Positions 10,276 through 19,965 of a DNA stretch of 28,767 nt are shown here, in pieces. Under the pieces are notes generated by a model. It was given only the letters and a program-made list of their open reading frames with translations. It was not told the origin of the DNA and searched no databases. The first letter of the stretch is position 1, and the number at the start of each line of letters is the position of its first letter. The DNA comes from Gnetum montanum (taxonomy: Eukaryota > Streptophyta > Gnetopsida > Gnetales > Gnetaceae). The translations under genes were made by a program, and so were the position numbers. Location of the stretch: positions 1,297-30,063 of the forward strand of contig MNCI01016076.1 in NCBI GenBank assembly GCA_015680685.1. The letters are read 5' to 3'.

Positions 10276-10295
10276 ATCCCCTGACAACAGAGCCA
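10276..10295 (-). other. Primer-binding site, tRNA-Asp-like
   Basis: One base inside the 5' LTR end the minus strand reads TGGCTCTGTTGTCAGGGGAT. The complement of the 3' end of plant tRNA-Asp begins TGGCGCCGTTGCCGGGGA, so this is that site with a few substitutions, mostly transitions, and one extra base. tRNA-Asp priming is common in Tat/Athila-type elements. Confidence 0.6.
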
Positions 10296-10636
10296 ATGAT
10301 GAGTAGTGGAGTGTCTATAACACCCAACCATATAAGATACGAGTGTTCATGTGCAATCTTGATTAAACTCTGCTGATAAGGCAATGTGATTATACTAATA
10401 ATTAGTTAGTGTTTGTGATCGTTGTCTTCCCACCTGAGTTAGTAAAATCAATGTGTATAGTTTAACTCACAATGAGGTATATGATATTGATGTTGAATTG
10501 GCCATTAAGCTCCTAGTAAACATGAAGTCATGTAAAGGTTACTAAATCTAAGTAATAGTAAAACAAATCTAACCTAGCCTATAAAATGAGTGGTTGGTCC
10601 TAATCTTTTGGTCACACCTTGAACTTTGTGCAACTA

Positions 10637-10712
10637 CTACTAAGATTACCAAGTACCACACTACTAGGCATACCAAGCGATAGTACTACTGGGTTACCAA
10701 GCAATTACACTT
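10637..10712. repeat. Three short repeats in the LTR (TACCAAG units)
   Basis: Three units of about 23-26 bp each contain CTA or CTG, then TACCAAG: CTAAGATTACCAAG, CTAGGCATACCAAG and CTGGGTTACCAAG. Related pairs are present in the LTR at 19966-20810 (about 20312-20362), and a degraded form lies near position 50. They fall downstream of the predicted transcription start, so they would be part of the transcript. Confidence 0.6.
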
Positions 10713-11035
10713 ACATGCTTAAGATCAATCATACTTATTCTGCTTAACAACATTAAAAGTAAATTGCAAGTAATGGTAAACTTTAACTATGAAAATAGTA
10801 AACTAATTGGAAACAGAAATAAAACTAAGTGTTGTTGCAATGATGTAGAGTAATCTCGATCTTCATTATCATGCATGCAATGCATCCAAGTACATCACAC
10901 TTGAATAAAGACTTCGTTCAATTACAAAACATCACACTATAGGCACACTGCTAAGTACTGAATTCAAGAAAACAAACTGAAAGAGTTTTGTTACTATGCT
11001 AATATATCTTCCTGGTTCTCTGCACCTAAGTGTTG

Positions 11036-11044
11036 CTTATATAG
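11036..11044 (-). promoter_or_regulatory. LTR TATA box
   Basis: The minus strand reads CTATATAAG, a strong TATA box, 126 bp inside the U3 end of the 5' LTR. Transcription would begin about 30 bp further on, near 11005, and run leftward into gag. Confidence 0.6.
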
Positions 11045-11170
11045 GCTGGCATGCACCCCACGATATCGTTTATATAGTAATGTATGCCGAGATATGATAA
11101 CGTATCTACAAGATCATTGATACGATATTGTAACTACATTATCATTGTTCCAAAATTTTTGAATTTATCA

Positions 11171-12300
11171 ATGATGTAAGATCAACTATCGATAACTCAT
11201 ATACATCATGAGGGAGAACAAAATTATATATCTTAGTTGCATTAATATTAGTAGAAGAAGGCATCTCAAAATGTTGCACTAGTTTGTAAATCTTCATTCT
11301 TGGAAATAAAAGAATTTTCCACATAAATAGAAGAAGCAAAAATTTTGGCATCAATTGACGAAATTGGAAGTAATTTAGGATCCTCATAAGGGAATTCTAG
11401 AGAAATCAAATCTACTAAAGAAAAATCAAAGAGAGAAAAATTAGAGCTATTTGAAAAAAATCAAATCTATTGAATAAAAAATCATGTCCAATGGAGAAAC
11501 ATGAAACCCTAATTAGCCACAATAGTTGTAGATATATGTAATAATAAGACTTACTTTTTCTTGTCCTATATTTGCCTATATGTTCCCCCATGATATATAG
11601 CCAAGATGGTACTTTTGTAGAACATAGGTAGAACATAACTATGCCTCAATCATGACTCAAAAGAACAACTACTTGCATGCATATCACTTGTCAACAAATA
11701 ACCACCACTTAAGTCACCCTTCATTGGTCATATGCTTATCAAGTTGACATGTTATCCTTATCTTTTCCGAATAAGCATCTTCAAGGTGATGTAAAGAAAT
11801 GACTCCTTGTGACTCTCACATTATCCTTTGATCCTATGTGTACCAAGAAAGTATAAAGTAGAAAGGCTATTGTCATCAAGCTAAAAGGTTCATAGTGGGC
11901 AACCTATATGGTAAAGTAAAGGTCCAATTATTCAATTCCTAAATGCTGGGCCATGTTAAGGTAAACTTCGACCCTTGGCATCATTCATTCTTTTGACCAT
12001 AAGAATCTCAAACTTCATCATGTGCCCAAAGCTAGTGGAAGGGCAACGTCGTCTAGTGCAGAAAGGGTTTGACACGCTATGAACAGTAGTCGCCTGTCTC
12101 TACATTTGTAAACATGATGGCGACCATACAGCAAGACTTGCACTATTTTGATGCTGCGAGAGAGCAAACAAAAACGTGAACAAAAGAAAAAGCAAAAGTG
12201 AAAATCCACTTTCAGTGAGGAAATCAATCTTGAGACCAGCGCACCACGCACACCCTGGTGGCTACATGCTTTAGCTTTGGCTTTGGCAACAACCACAGGA
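11171..12300. other. No recognisable gene; AT-rich, possibly old repeat
   Basis: Short open stretches on the minus strand (11142-11387 and 11415-11636) have no family features. A TATA-like CTATATATC occurs on the minus strand near 11593-11601, and the surroundings look like an eroded LTR or leader, but I cannot align them with the LTRs in this window. From about 12020 the sequence becomes less AT-rich, which may mark the edge of single-copy DNA around the glycosyltransferase gene. Confidence 0.35.
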
Positions 12301-12563
12301 TTATATTCGTTTTCAAACTAGAATGTATACCATTGTGAGAATTATGAAAAGCGTTGTCATTTCAGCGTTGCAGTTTCAGAATAATGATCAAGGAATAGCT
12401 CTTTAGTGTGAGCTTTGGACTGATTATATGGAAATCGAGGTACTTGGTTTCCACTGAAGACACAAGGCTGAAGTTTGAGTTTCAGGTTCTGCCTTCCTAG
12501 CGTAGCTTATGAAATTGTGGTCTTTTGATTTGCTTCAATGTTTTATGGCTTATGCAAGCGTGC

Positions 12564-12570
12564 TATAAAA
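12564..12570 (+). promoter_or_regulatory. Candidate TATA box of the glycosyltransferase gene
   Basis: TATAAAA lies 0.8 kb upstream of the ATG, in CTATAAAATTC context. The distance only makes sense if a leader intron is removed (see 12906-13335). No better TATA motif was noticed closer to the ATG. Tentative. Confidence 0.25.
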
Positions 12571-12905
12571 TTCTAAAATTTATCATGTGAAAAGTATTCC
12601 ATTTTACTGTTATATGAGAAAATTTGCGAGTTCGGTTTTGTTAGACTTGCCTTGAAGGATTATTATACTTCAAAATCAAAGCATGGAGATGGCTACATGT
12701 TGATAGTGCAGGAGCCCAGAGAAAATGGGCATGGTATTTTACTGTATGTGTATGCTGCTACATCGGATCTTTTAATAAAAAGAAAAACAGTGAGTAATCA
12801 TTAATAGCCCATACCACCTAGCAGTTTGTTAATGTCTCTGTTAACCTAAGTTGCAGGGTTCCGGTCATCTGAGCACAACAGACTTGTTTTTAACCATGTC
12901 TGTAG

Positions 12906-13335
12906 GTAAAAGGTCCCCCTGTATATCTTACAAAAGAGAAAACAGACATAACACGTTTACTGTCGACTATTTGCAAAATTTGTTCTCAGCTGCTTTCTTT
13001 ATTCTCAAGTCTGAAACACAATCAAACCAGTATAGCAGTTATTTGTATACCCTATTTGTACAGATCTTTTTCGCTGCCTTCTTTAGCCTGAATCAATAGA
13101 GCAGTGCTGTGTAGCTCATGGGTTAAGACTTTGGTGACTTGCATTCTTCCTGATTCACCGCAAAAATTCAGTGCCAAACCTGTTATGAAGTTGTAAACCA
13201 AAATCATCCGATGGATTTGCTGGTTCAGTTTCAACATTTTCATTTTGAAACCGTAGCCACGCCATAAAGAACAACACCATTATTAATGAATGTTTTTCTT
13301 CTTTTTTCTTTTTTTTTAATTGTGACTGGTTGCAG
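12906..13335 (+). other. Possible intron in the 5' leader
   Basis: A long pyrimidine tract (about 13289-13318), then a short stretch and TTGCAG ending at 13335, forms a convincing acceptor 26 bp before the ATG at 13362. A plausible donor is TGTAG/GTAAAA at 12905/12906; another acceptor-like TTGCAG ends at 12856. Splicing would remove 430 bp of leader. The acceptor is clear; the donor choice is a guess. Confidence 0.35.
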
Positions 13336-13361
13336 GAAAAGAAAGAATCGAAAACCTCAAG

Positions 13362-16300
13362 ATGGCTTCGAGAGAACACAATAAGTTGGAAGGTATTTTG
13401 CATGTGGTAGCAATACCATTTCCGCTGCAGGGGCACATGAATCCCATGTTAGCTTTAGCCAGGAGATTAGCGATGGCGGGGGCCACCGTGACACTTGTCA
13501 CCACGGATCGCTGCCACGACAGCATCACGGGGGCCAATCGCTGCCGTCCCCGGAACCGGCGAATCCGGAACGTCCGTCTGGTCCACGTCAGCGACGGCCT
13601 GCCGTTGGATTTCGATCGGACAGCGCAGCACGAGGAGTTTCTGGAAGCGCTGAGAAGCGCCATGGTTGTCCACGTGGAAGCCCTCGTGGCACGTTTGAGG
13701 CGGGCCCACCCGCCGGTGTCGTGCATCGTGGCTGACACGGCCTTCGTGTGGGTTGACAGCGTGGCCAAAAAATTTGACCTTGTCCACGTGTCATTCTGGA
13801 CCGAGTCTGCCGCTGCATTTTCTATTTATCGCCACTGGAACTTGCTCCATGGTGAAGGTCGAATTTGGCGTACCACAGGTAAGAGTTTTTCAATGATTTT
13901 CTTGTTTTTCATTTACGTTCGTACGGTGGCAAGATATGCAAAATGATGTTAGTTAAGGATTTACTCATCATCATTTTAGTCATGTGTAAATAAAATGATG
14001 CAGTCTTGTGTCAATAAAATGAGTTCGGAAATATGAGTTCTTTTCATCATTTGTTTTAAGAGTATTTGGAATCTCTTTTCTAAGATATTAATAAATTAAC
14101 ATGCTTTACCGGATCAGTTTACCTTTTCTAATTAAAACTATTTGGTTAACATACTGTCATAAAAATACATACTTTTTTAGACTTTAAGCAACTTTCTCTC
14201 ATATTTATAGCATATAACACTATTTTCATAATCATCTTAACTACACCCTAGAATTTAAACATAGTGGCTAAATTATAAAATTGGACAAGCAAATTTGTTA
14301 TTATGTCTTTGCATACCTATCATAATAGTTGATAGGTACTTTAGTGTTCTGAAATTGGAAATGGAAATGCTTTATGGCATTCTTAAAAGATGTTAAAGCT
14401 CTACCAAACAAACAAAGAATTATTTTTTTATAAAGTTTTGCCTTTTAAGGATTCTTAGAAATCATATGAATGTCAATTGAAAAGGATACACAATGGTTTG
14501 AAGCCCGTACTAGCACCTGAAAAGTTAGTTTAGAGGCATATCTGAAATAAAAAAATAATACAAGTGGTTGCTTGTTTGTCCATACACAAGATTGTTCGGT
14601 TATTTTGGAATTTGCATATCTCAAGAGCACTATTTAGAGAATGCAAATAAAGAATGTCGAGCATCAAATCCTATAGAAGATGCACAACTCATCCTACCAA
14701 ACAGAAAGTTACGTTGCCAGCGACCGTCCGAATTCTAAACCTGCTGATACTGTCCCACCGATTTGTAATGATAATAATTTTTTTAAACAAACAAAAATAC
14801 CGGTGACCCTTTAAAAAATCATGGATTCTTCTTTTCTTTGTTAACCTTGCTTTCGTAACATTTCGTCATGTCAAGTCGTCAAACACAGAGTTAGGCCCAT
14901 TTCAACTAATGTGCACAGGCAGAAGCACAGGTTGCTTTCCCATGTCTACTTTTTAGTTGTTATCCAAACATACAGTTTGCAGCAAGGGTCGCAGTAGAAT
15001 CTTTGGTCAAAAGTACTGTACCGAGTGTCTTTTATTTTCGTGACTAAGTCATTGAACCTAAGAGCATACAGGAAGATGAAAGAAAACTCGTAACAGCACT
15101 AGTTGAATAAATTACATTAAGATTCCATTGGTTTTCAAGGTAACAGTCATGATTGAGCTGCAGACAGACAACCATTGTTTCATGACTTTCCTCTGTCATG
15201 ATGAGTACCCTCAAATTGGTGCTCCATGATTGTCGGCCAACATCAGGGAAATACCAGGTTTTTATTCCAAAGTGCTGTCCCCCAACCCTCTCTGCTGTCA
15301 TCCTTTTTAAAGCTCTGATTCTTGTACAGACCATATCCATTTCTGATTTACAAATTACAGATAAAGAGAGTAATTCCTGTAGATTTCATTTATAAACTTC
15401 CTTCATAAAGTCAGCTTCCATGACTCTTCTCCAACTCTCGATCAACCTATGCTAACCCACCCCCAAAAACAGGCTCTCTCTTTAGATTGACTGCACAACA
15501 GCATACCTCTAGGGCTCTCAGCTTTGTGGGTAAATAACCTTGACTTCTCTATATTAATATCTGCAAAACGATTACCGAATTACTGAATCTAGCTTTTGTT
15601 TTCTGCAAAAAGATGACTGAATGACTGAAATCTAGCTTTTGCTTTCTGACAGAAAACAATCACAGCACCATAGAAGGCATCCCAGGAATTTCTGCTCTAC
15701 CCAAATCAGAGGTGCCAACATACCTGGAGGATTCCGAGGAGAAGCCAACATTCATCCAAAACCTAATCCAGGAAGCCATGACCTCTGCAGAAGGGGCCGA
15801 TCTAATCCTCTCAAGTGCCATTCGAGAGCTTGAACCCGAGACAGTGGACGCCATTGCCATCCAATCCCCATTTCTGTGCACAGGGCCTTTGCTGCTTCTC
15901 CCAGAAAACGGAACAAAAACCTGCGAAAAAGCAAACCTTACATCACTAAACATAAGCATGTGGCCAGAGCGTGACTGCAGAAATTGGCTCAAAAACAAAC
16001 CCAGAGGCTCAGTACTCTACGTCTCCTTCGGCAGTTATGCCAGCATTGCCAAAGATCAAATCCGGGAAATGGCGCTGGGTCTGCTGCAAAGCCAGCAATC
16101 CTTCATCTGGGTTTTGCGCCCCGGAATGATTTACGCAGAAACCGATGATCCTCACAAAAAAATTGCTGAAAACACCGATTTTGATAATGGGGATTCTGAA
16201 TATCCTAACGACAACAATTCTGACGTAGGAGATTTTTTTGACATTTTGCCGGGGGGATTTGAGCAGAGTTGCAGAGGGAGGGGAATTGTTGTGGGCTGGT

Positions 16301-16710
16301 GCAGGCAGACTGAGATTCTGGGAGATGAAGCCATTGGAGGATTCTTGACACACTGTGGCTGGAATTCTGTGGTGGAAAGCTTGTGGCATGGCGTACCCAT
16401 GTTGGCATTTCCTCTCATGTCTGATCAGTTTACCAATCAAGGCTTGATTGTGCGTCAATGGCGGGTTGCTGTTCCTCTGGGCGGATCTCGTGGTGGCCGG
16501 GATGTTGTGCTCCGTGATGAGATATCTGCAAGTCTTAGGACTTTCATGGAGAATCAAAGACTTGGATTGCAGGAAAATGCTGCTACGATTAGAAGCGCTT
16601 TGCACAGAGCTGGCATTGAGTCGTCTGAGAGGATTGTGCAGGCACTGGTTCGCATGAGAGAGAAGAGAGATCATTCATTGCATGCGACTGGTTGTGTGAT
16701 TTCAGTGTGA
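13362..16710 (+). CDS. UDP-glycosyltransferase (GT1 family, UGT86-like), two exons
   Basis: Exons 13362-13878 and 15653-16710 join in frame (donor CACAG/GTAAGA, acceptor CTGACAG/AA, phase 1) to 524 codons, within the usual 450-530 of plant UGTs. The enzyme moves a sugar from a UDP-sugar to a small acceptor, in the cytosol; no signal peptide or membrane segment is seen. N-terminal acceptor domain: FPLQGHMNPML with catalytic His25, and CIVADTAF with the likely partner Asp125. C-terminal donor domain: SVLYVSFGSYA (about 292-302) and the PSPG box at residues 388-431 with HCGW and closing DQ, where Trp22, Asp43 and Gln44 of the box suggest UDP-glucose. The box starts WCRQ rather than WxPQ and has Asp in place of the usual His10; WC.Q together with SFGSYA recalls the UGT86 family. 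An acidic Asn/Asp-rich insert (about 333-370) precedes the box. The ATG is the first in frame after the likely leader acceptor. The acceptor molecule cannot be read from sequence. Confidence 0.9.
13879..15652 (+). other. Intron of the glycosyltransferase gene
   Basis: This 1,774-bp phase-1 intron begins GTAAGAG and ends TTTCTGACAG. It interrupts the gene just before the ENN...GIPGISALP segment, the place of the most widely conserved intron of plant UGTs. It is AT-rich in its first 1.1 kb. I see no transposon domain; short open stretches at 15044-15340 (minus) and 15198-15395 (plus) have no family features. Its last 92 bp contain a tandem duplication (15561-15645). Confidence 0.85.
15561..15645 (+). 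repeat. Tandem duplication of about 42 bp at the intron 3' end
   Basis: CTGCAAAA...CTAGCTTTTG occurs at 15561-15602 and again at 15603-15645 with a handful of differences. Each unit holds a branch-point-like stretch (TTACTGAAT or TGACTGAAA) and a T-rich tract. Only the second is followed by the acceptor CTGACAG at 15652. Confidence 0.75.
16132..16245 (+). other. Acidic Asn/Asp-rich insert in the glycosyltransferase
   Basis: About 38 residues between WVLRPGMI and LPGGFEQ are rich in Asp, Asn and Glu (ENTDFDNGDSEYPNDNN, then SDVGDFFD). In many plant UGTs this linker is clearly shorter. It probably forms a flexible surface loop just before the donor-binding box. Confidence 0.6.
16297..16428 (+). 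other. PSPG box (UDP-sugar binding signature)
   Basis: It is exactly 44 codons from Trp (TGG at 16297) to Gln, with GGFLTHCGWNSVVES and GVPMLAFPLMSDQ. Residues that contact UDP and the sugar in solved plant UGTs are present (His19, Trp22, Asn23, Ser24, Glu27, Asp43, Gln44 of the box). Deviations are Arg at box position 3 and Asp at position 10. Confidence 0.9.
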
Positions 16711-16830
16711 TCCTGGGTTTCTTAGGTTTCCTGCATGTTGTATTATATATGATTATCTGGATTTTGTAATCATAAGTCATAACATCATGTAAGAGAAGAT
16801 CTTTTCTTCCGGAGCAACACAGCTTTACCT
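16711..16830 (+). terminator. Probable 3' UTR and polyadenylation region of the glycosyltransferase gene
   Basis: After the TGA (16708-16710) comes a T-rich stretch with TGTATTATATATGA (16738-16751) and TTTTGTAATCATAA (about 16761-16774), which resemble plant far-upstream and near-upstream poly(A) elements. No perfect AATAAA is seen. The cleavage site cannot be placed. Confidence 0.3.
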
Positions 16831-17804
16831 GAATACTCAGATATCCTAAAAGATCATTCACTAACAGCTTTAAACACGTAACGTAAATGAATAGGGTGCC
16901 AAAACCGGACCCATCTTCACATAATCTACATTGTGACATATTATCAGCACGTTAATTTAAATTAGTTACTTGCAAACCACAAGTAATGCCTCGAATCACG
17001 GGTATCATAAGATAATAATACAAAAAAATTCAAATATGACAAAAAACATACAAACGTTTCAAACCAATGTCTTGCATTAAAGGTGTGAACCAATCATGTT
17101 GCAATTGCACAATTTTGTATTAATATTGTCCTTCAGTAATTTCAAATTTAAAATGTCAAAGGAGGCTTTGTTGAATAAATCGAATGTAACGTTCATTTAT
17201 GACAAATACATATTATAATCGCTATGTAACAACAGAACGAGGCTTTTGTCTGCCAGGAAGCAAGATTTCACAGCTAAACGTTGACGCAACTGCTAGGATG
17301 AGAAAGGTTTTATATCAGAACAGTAGTAATTTTGTCATGCGTCTTGTGGCCATGCCTCTTTGGTGGAATCTTTGTCGTAAGATTGCTCACAGTTTAAGTT
17401 ACCTCACCTCCAATGCACGCAGCATAATATTTAATTTATAAGTTGCATTTTTAAACAATAATTAAGGGATCATTATTTGGAGTCATGTTATGGTGTTTCT
17501 TTTTTAAGTTGTAAAATTTATGGACACAGGCACTAAAACGAGATTAGGCTTTCAGTCATCCACTAACCCTCTTTGGACCTTGCTTTGAGCATTGAGCTTT
17601 GAATCTTAGCATACTAATCATATACAATGATAGATTCCAAGCACAAACAATATTATTCAAAAATTTTCCTCTCCTGAATAGTAAATGTCGCTATTAGGAT
17701 GTTAAAAGCAAAGAAGCTCACTTGCATTATTATGTCAACCATCTATTATGGAAGATTTAAAAGATATCTTTGATTTAGGTAATAATTTTTTAAATACGCT
17801 AAAT
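16831..17804. other. Downstream DNA with no recognisable gene
   Basis: This AT-rich stretch contains an 80-codon open stretch at 17199-17441 on the plus strand. It has no domain, no codon bias and no neighbours that would make it a gene. I see no repeat or transposon signature before 17805. Confidence 0.4.
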
Positions 17805-17884
17805 GCATTAATTAAGTGGAGTATTTTATTTCCATATTCTTGTTGCATTAACTAAGTGAAGTATTTTATTTTTATATTAAATTT
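17805..17884. repeat. Tandem duplication of 40 bp
   Basis: Two copies of GCATTAA.TAAGTG.AGTATT and following T-rich bases lie at 17805-17844 and 17845-17884 with few differences. They abut the left edge of the LINE relic, so they may relate to the insertion or its later truncation. Confidence 0.65.
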
Positions 17885-19190
17885 TGAAGGAAGGAGAAAT
17901 GCCTAACAATTGCAAATAAGGCATTGTTATTACCATCTACAAACACAAAGAAGATATGCAAAAGTGTTCAAACTATAAAGGGATCAAGTTAATCAATCGT
18001 ACCATGAAGCTTTGAGAGAGAGTCAAAAAGTATTGTCTCAAACTTCAATCAATAGTAGCAGAAAATCAATTTGGCTTTATACTAGGAAGATATACTATAA
18101 AGGCTATTTTCTTGATATGACAATTGATGGACAAATTCAAAAAACATTGAGAAAATCTACATATAATCTTCATTGACTTGGAAAAAGCATATGACATAGT
18201 GCTTAGAGATATCATTTGGTGGGTCTTGTAGAGGAAAAATATCCCTGATAAATATATTAAATTGATTTAAGATTTGTATGAAGGAGCTACCACTAAAATT
18301 AGAACAGCTTGTGGAACAACATCTGATTTTCCAATCACAGTAGGTCTACATCATGCTTAGCGCATCCTTATTTACTATTATTATGGATGAATTAACAAGG
18401 AAAATACAAGATAAAATCATTTGGTGTATACTATTTGCAAATGATATTATGTTGATGGATACAACTTTAGAAAATATTGCTTCTAAAATGGAGAAGTGGA
18501 GACATGCTTTAGAATCAAAAGGTTTAAAAATTAGCATAGATAAGACATAATATATGAAATAAAATTTTAATAACAAGATAAATATTGGTGAAATAGAAGT
18601 GATAATTCAAGACAAAAAAGTCCCTTACTATAAACAATTCCACTACCTAGGATCAATCCTCAAACCAAATAGTGAAATTAATAAAGATATAAGAAATGGA
18701 ATTCAAGTAGGATTGTTAAAAAAGAGATAGGCTAGTGGTTCTCTATGTGATAAAAGAATACAAATAAACTAAAGAAAAAAATTTATGGGACAATAATCAA
18801 GCCTATTATCTTATATGGTGTTGAATGTTTGTTAGTACAAAAGAGGCATGAATAACAAATTAGTGTGCTAGATATGCAAATACTTAAATGGATGTTGAAA
18901 GCTACTAGGAAGAGGTAAACTACATAATACATATATTAGAGAAAGACCTGGAGTAGCACCTATTTCAGATAAGTTACAAGAATCATGCTTAAATGGTTTC
19001 GACATGTGCAAAGAAGATCAGACGATGAGCCACTATTCCAAAACAGCCAATAAATGTAAGACCAAAAAGACGTGGGAAAAAAGAAATGTAGATGATTTTT
19101 AAAAACTACAAACAAATAAAGGCCTAGCTCTTCATAAAGGTAAATAATGAAAAAGAACACAAGTAGTTAATCCTATTTTGTTAGGCCAAG
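17885..19190 (+). pseudogene. LINE (non-LTR) reverse transcriptase relic
   Basis: LINE reverse transcriptase copies its own RNA at a nick in host DNA. In plus-strand frames with stops and shifts one reads YKGIKLINRTMKL, VAENQFGFILGRYTIKAIF, FIDLEKAYDIVLRDIIWWVL, YEGATTKIRTACGTTSDF, then at 18353-18550 SLFTIIMDELTRKIQDKIIW and LFANDIMLMDTTLENIASKM, followed by FHYLGSILKPNSEINKDIRN and YIRERPGVAPISDKLQESCL. These are blocks of the plant LINE RT and its C-terminal region in the right order. The catalytic FADD reads FAND (codon 18440-18442). The endonuclease half and the poly(A) tail are not seen, so it is a 5'-truncated or eroded copy. Confidence 0.85.
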
Positions 19191-19965
19191 GTTAGGGTGA
19201 TGGTAATGGTTTTATTTCTGTATTCTTGTTGAATTGATGCAGCAACAACAAGATATGCCCTAGTTTTAATTAGCAAGGACTTGAGGTCAACTAGAGCTCA
19301 AGAATTCTATCATAAGTATGACTGTGATTGGTTGCTTAGTTGTTGTTTATCTTGCTTTCCCTCATAGTCACAATGTAGGTTGTGGTTACTGATTTTTGCT
19401 AGTATGAGGCTAGCATCACAACAATCACCACAAGTTACTTACAAGTTGTGGTATGTACTTTGATCGTAGGTCATAGTCTAAGCCAAAATAGAAACTAAAG
19501 AAATCCTTCTAGTAAATCCACAAGGTATGGTTACTTTTCTTCCATGAATACTAAGTTGCAATATAAACTATGAGTTGTGGTTCCTTTTCTTCAACAAATA
19601 CTGAATTGTAGTCTGAACCATGAATTGGCCATGGATTAGATTCTACTCATACATATTAAGAAACTCAATATGATATCAATGCAAGCAAATAATTGGGTTA
19701 TGGTTCGTTCATAGTTTGCACAATCATGCTCAAAATTAAAACCTAAAACTCCAAACTTAGATTTAATGGCCTACCAAGGCCAAGCATATATCAACTACAA
19801 AGCCTGATGGCACCAAGGGTCCAAATACTATTCAAATGAGAAGAACCCTTAAGGGTGACTAAAATTTAAGCATGCATTGAATTTTAGGCACACACTTTAA
19901 CATAAATTGTAGTAAGTGCCATGAATTACAATATCATCAATTTTGTGAGAAAATTTGACACGATC
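19191..19965. other. Spacer between LINE relic and element C
   Basis: No gene is seen. The stretch is marked by recurring TTGTGGT / ACCACAA words: an inverted pair at about 19428-19453 and a 50-bp imperfect tandem pair at 19524-19623. It ends at the LTR boundary at 19966. Confidence 0.4.
19524..19623. repeat. Imperfect tandem pair, unit 50 bp
   Basis: Each unit reads GGTT.CTTTTCTTC, then a run ending near AACCATGA or AACTATGA; the second copy starts 50 bp after the first, with scattered substitutions. Confidence 0.55.

Larger units (their letters stand above)
6..11170 (-). mobile_element. Degenerate Ty3/gypsy LTR retrotransposon (element B)
   Basis: In minus-strand order there are a 5' LTR, primer-binding site, gag, protease, reverse transcriptase, RNase H, integrase, a non-coding spacer, an extra ORF, a polypurine tract and a 3' LTR. 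The order PR-RT-RH-IN is that of Ty3/gypsy elements. A tRNA-Asp-like primer site, the RT motif FLDGYNGYDQI and an extra ORF after integrase point to the Tat/Athila side of the family (established knowledge of these lineages, assigned here by eye). Every coding part has stops and frameshifts, so it is a fossil. The two LTRs differ in length (510 and 874 bp), and the 5 bases outside them (positions 1-5 and 11171-11175) do not match as a target-site duplication. The halves may therefore come from two insertions or from recombination. Confidence 0.75.
10297..11170 (-). repeat. 5' LTR of element B
   Basis: On the plus strand it runs from TGATGAGTAG to AATTTATCA, that is TG...CA with short inverted ends TGAT/ATCA; on the minus strand the primer-binding site follows directly. 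It aligns end to end with 19966-20810 and in its U3 with 400-515. It carries a minus-strand TATA-like site, a GATATC-type stretch upstream of that site and three short ACCAAG repeats in the R/U5 part. Length 874 bp. Confidence 0.75.

Noticed and set aside
12018-12296. 92-codon minus-strand ORF
   Set aside because: No domain; composition looks random and no homologous stretch elsewhere in the window.
13316-13818. Overlapping minus-strand ORFs of 76-150 codons
   Set aside because: They are antisense to UGT exon 1; its high GC content suppresses stops in other frames. No protein features.
15044-15340. 98-codon minus-strand ORF in the UGT intron, considered as a nested gene
   Set aside because: No recognised motif or promoter; open length is compatible with chance.
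16009-16674. 221-codon minus-strand ORF
   Set aside because: It is antisense to UGT exon 2, whose sense frame carries the full PSPG box.
17199-17441. 80-codon plus-strand ORF downstream of the UGT
   Set aside because: No family features; could be chance in stop-poor DNA.
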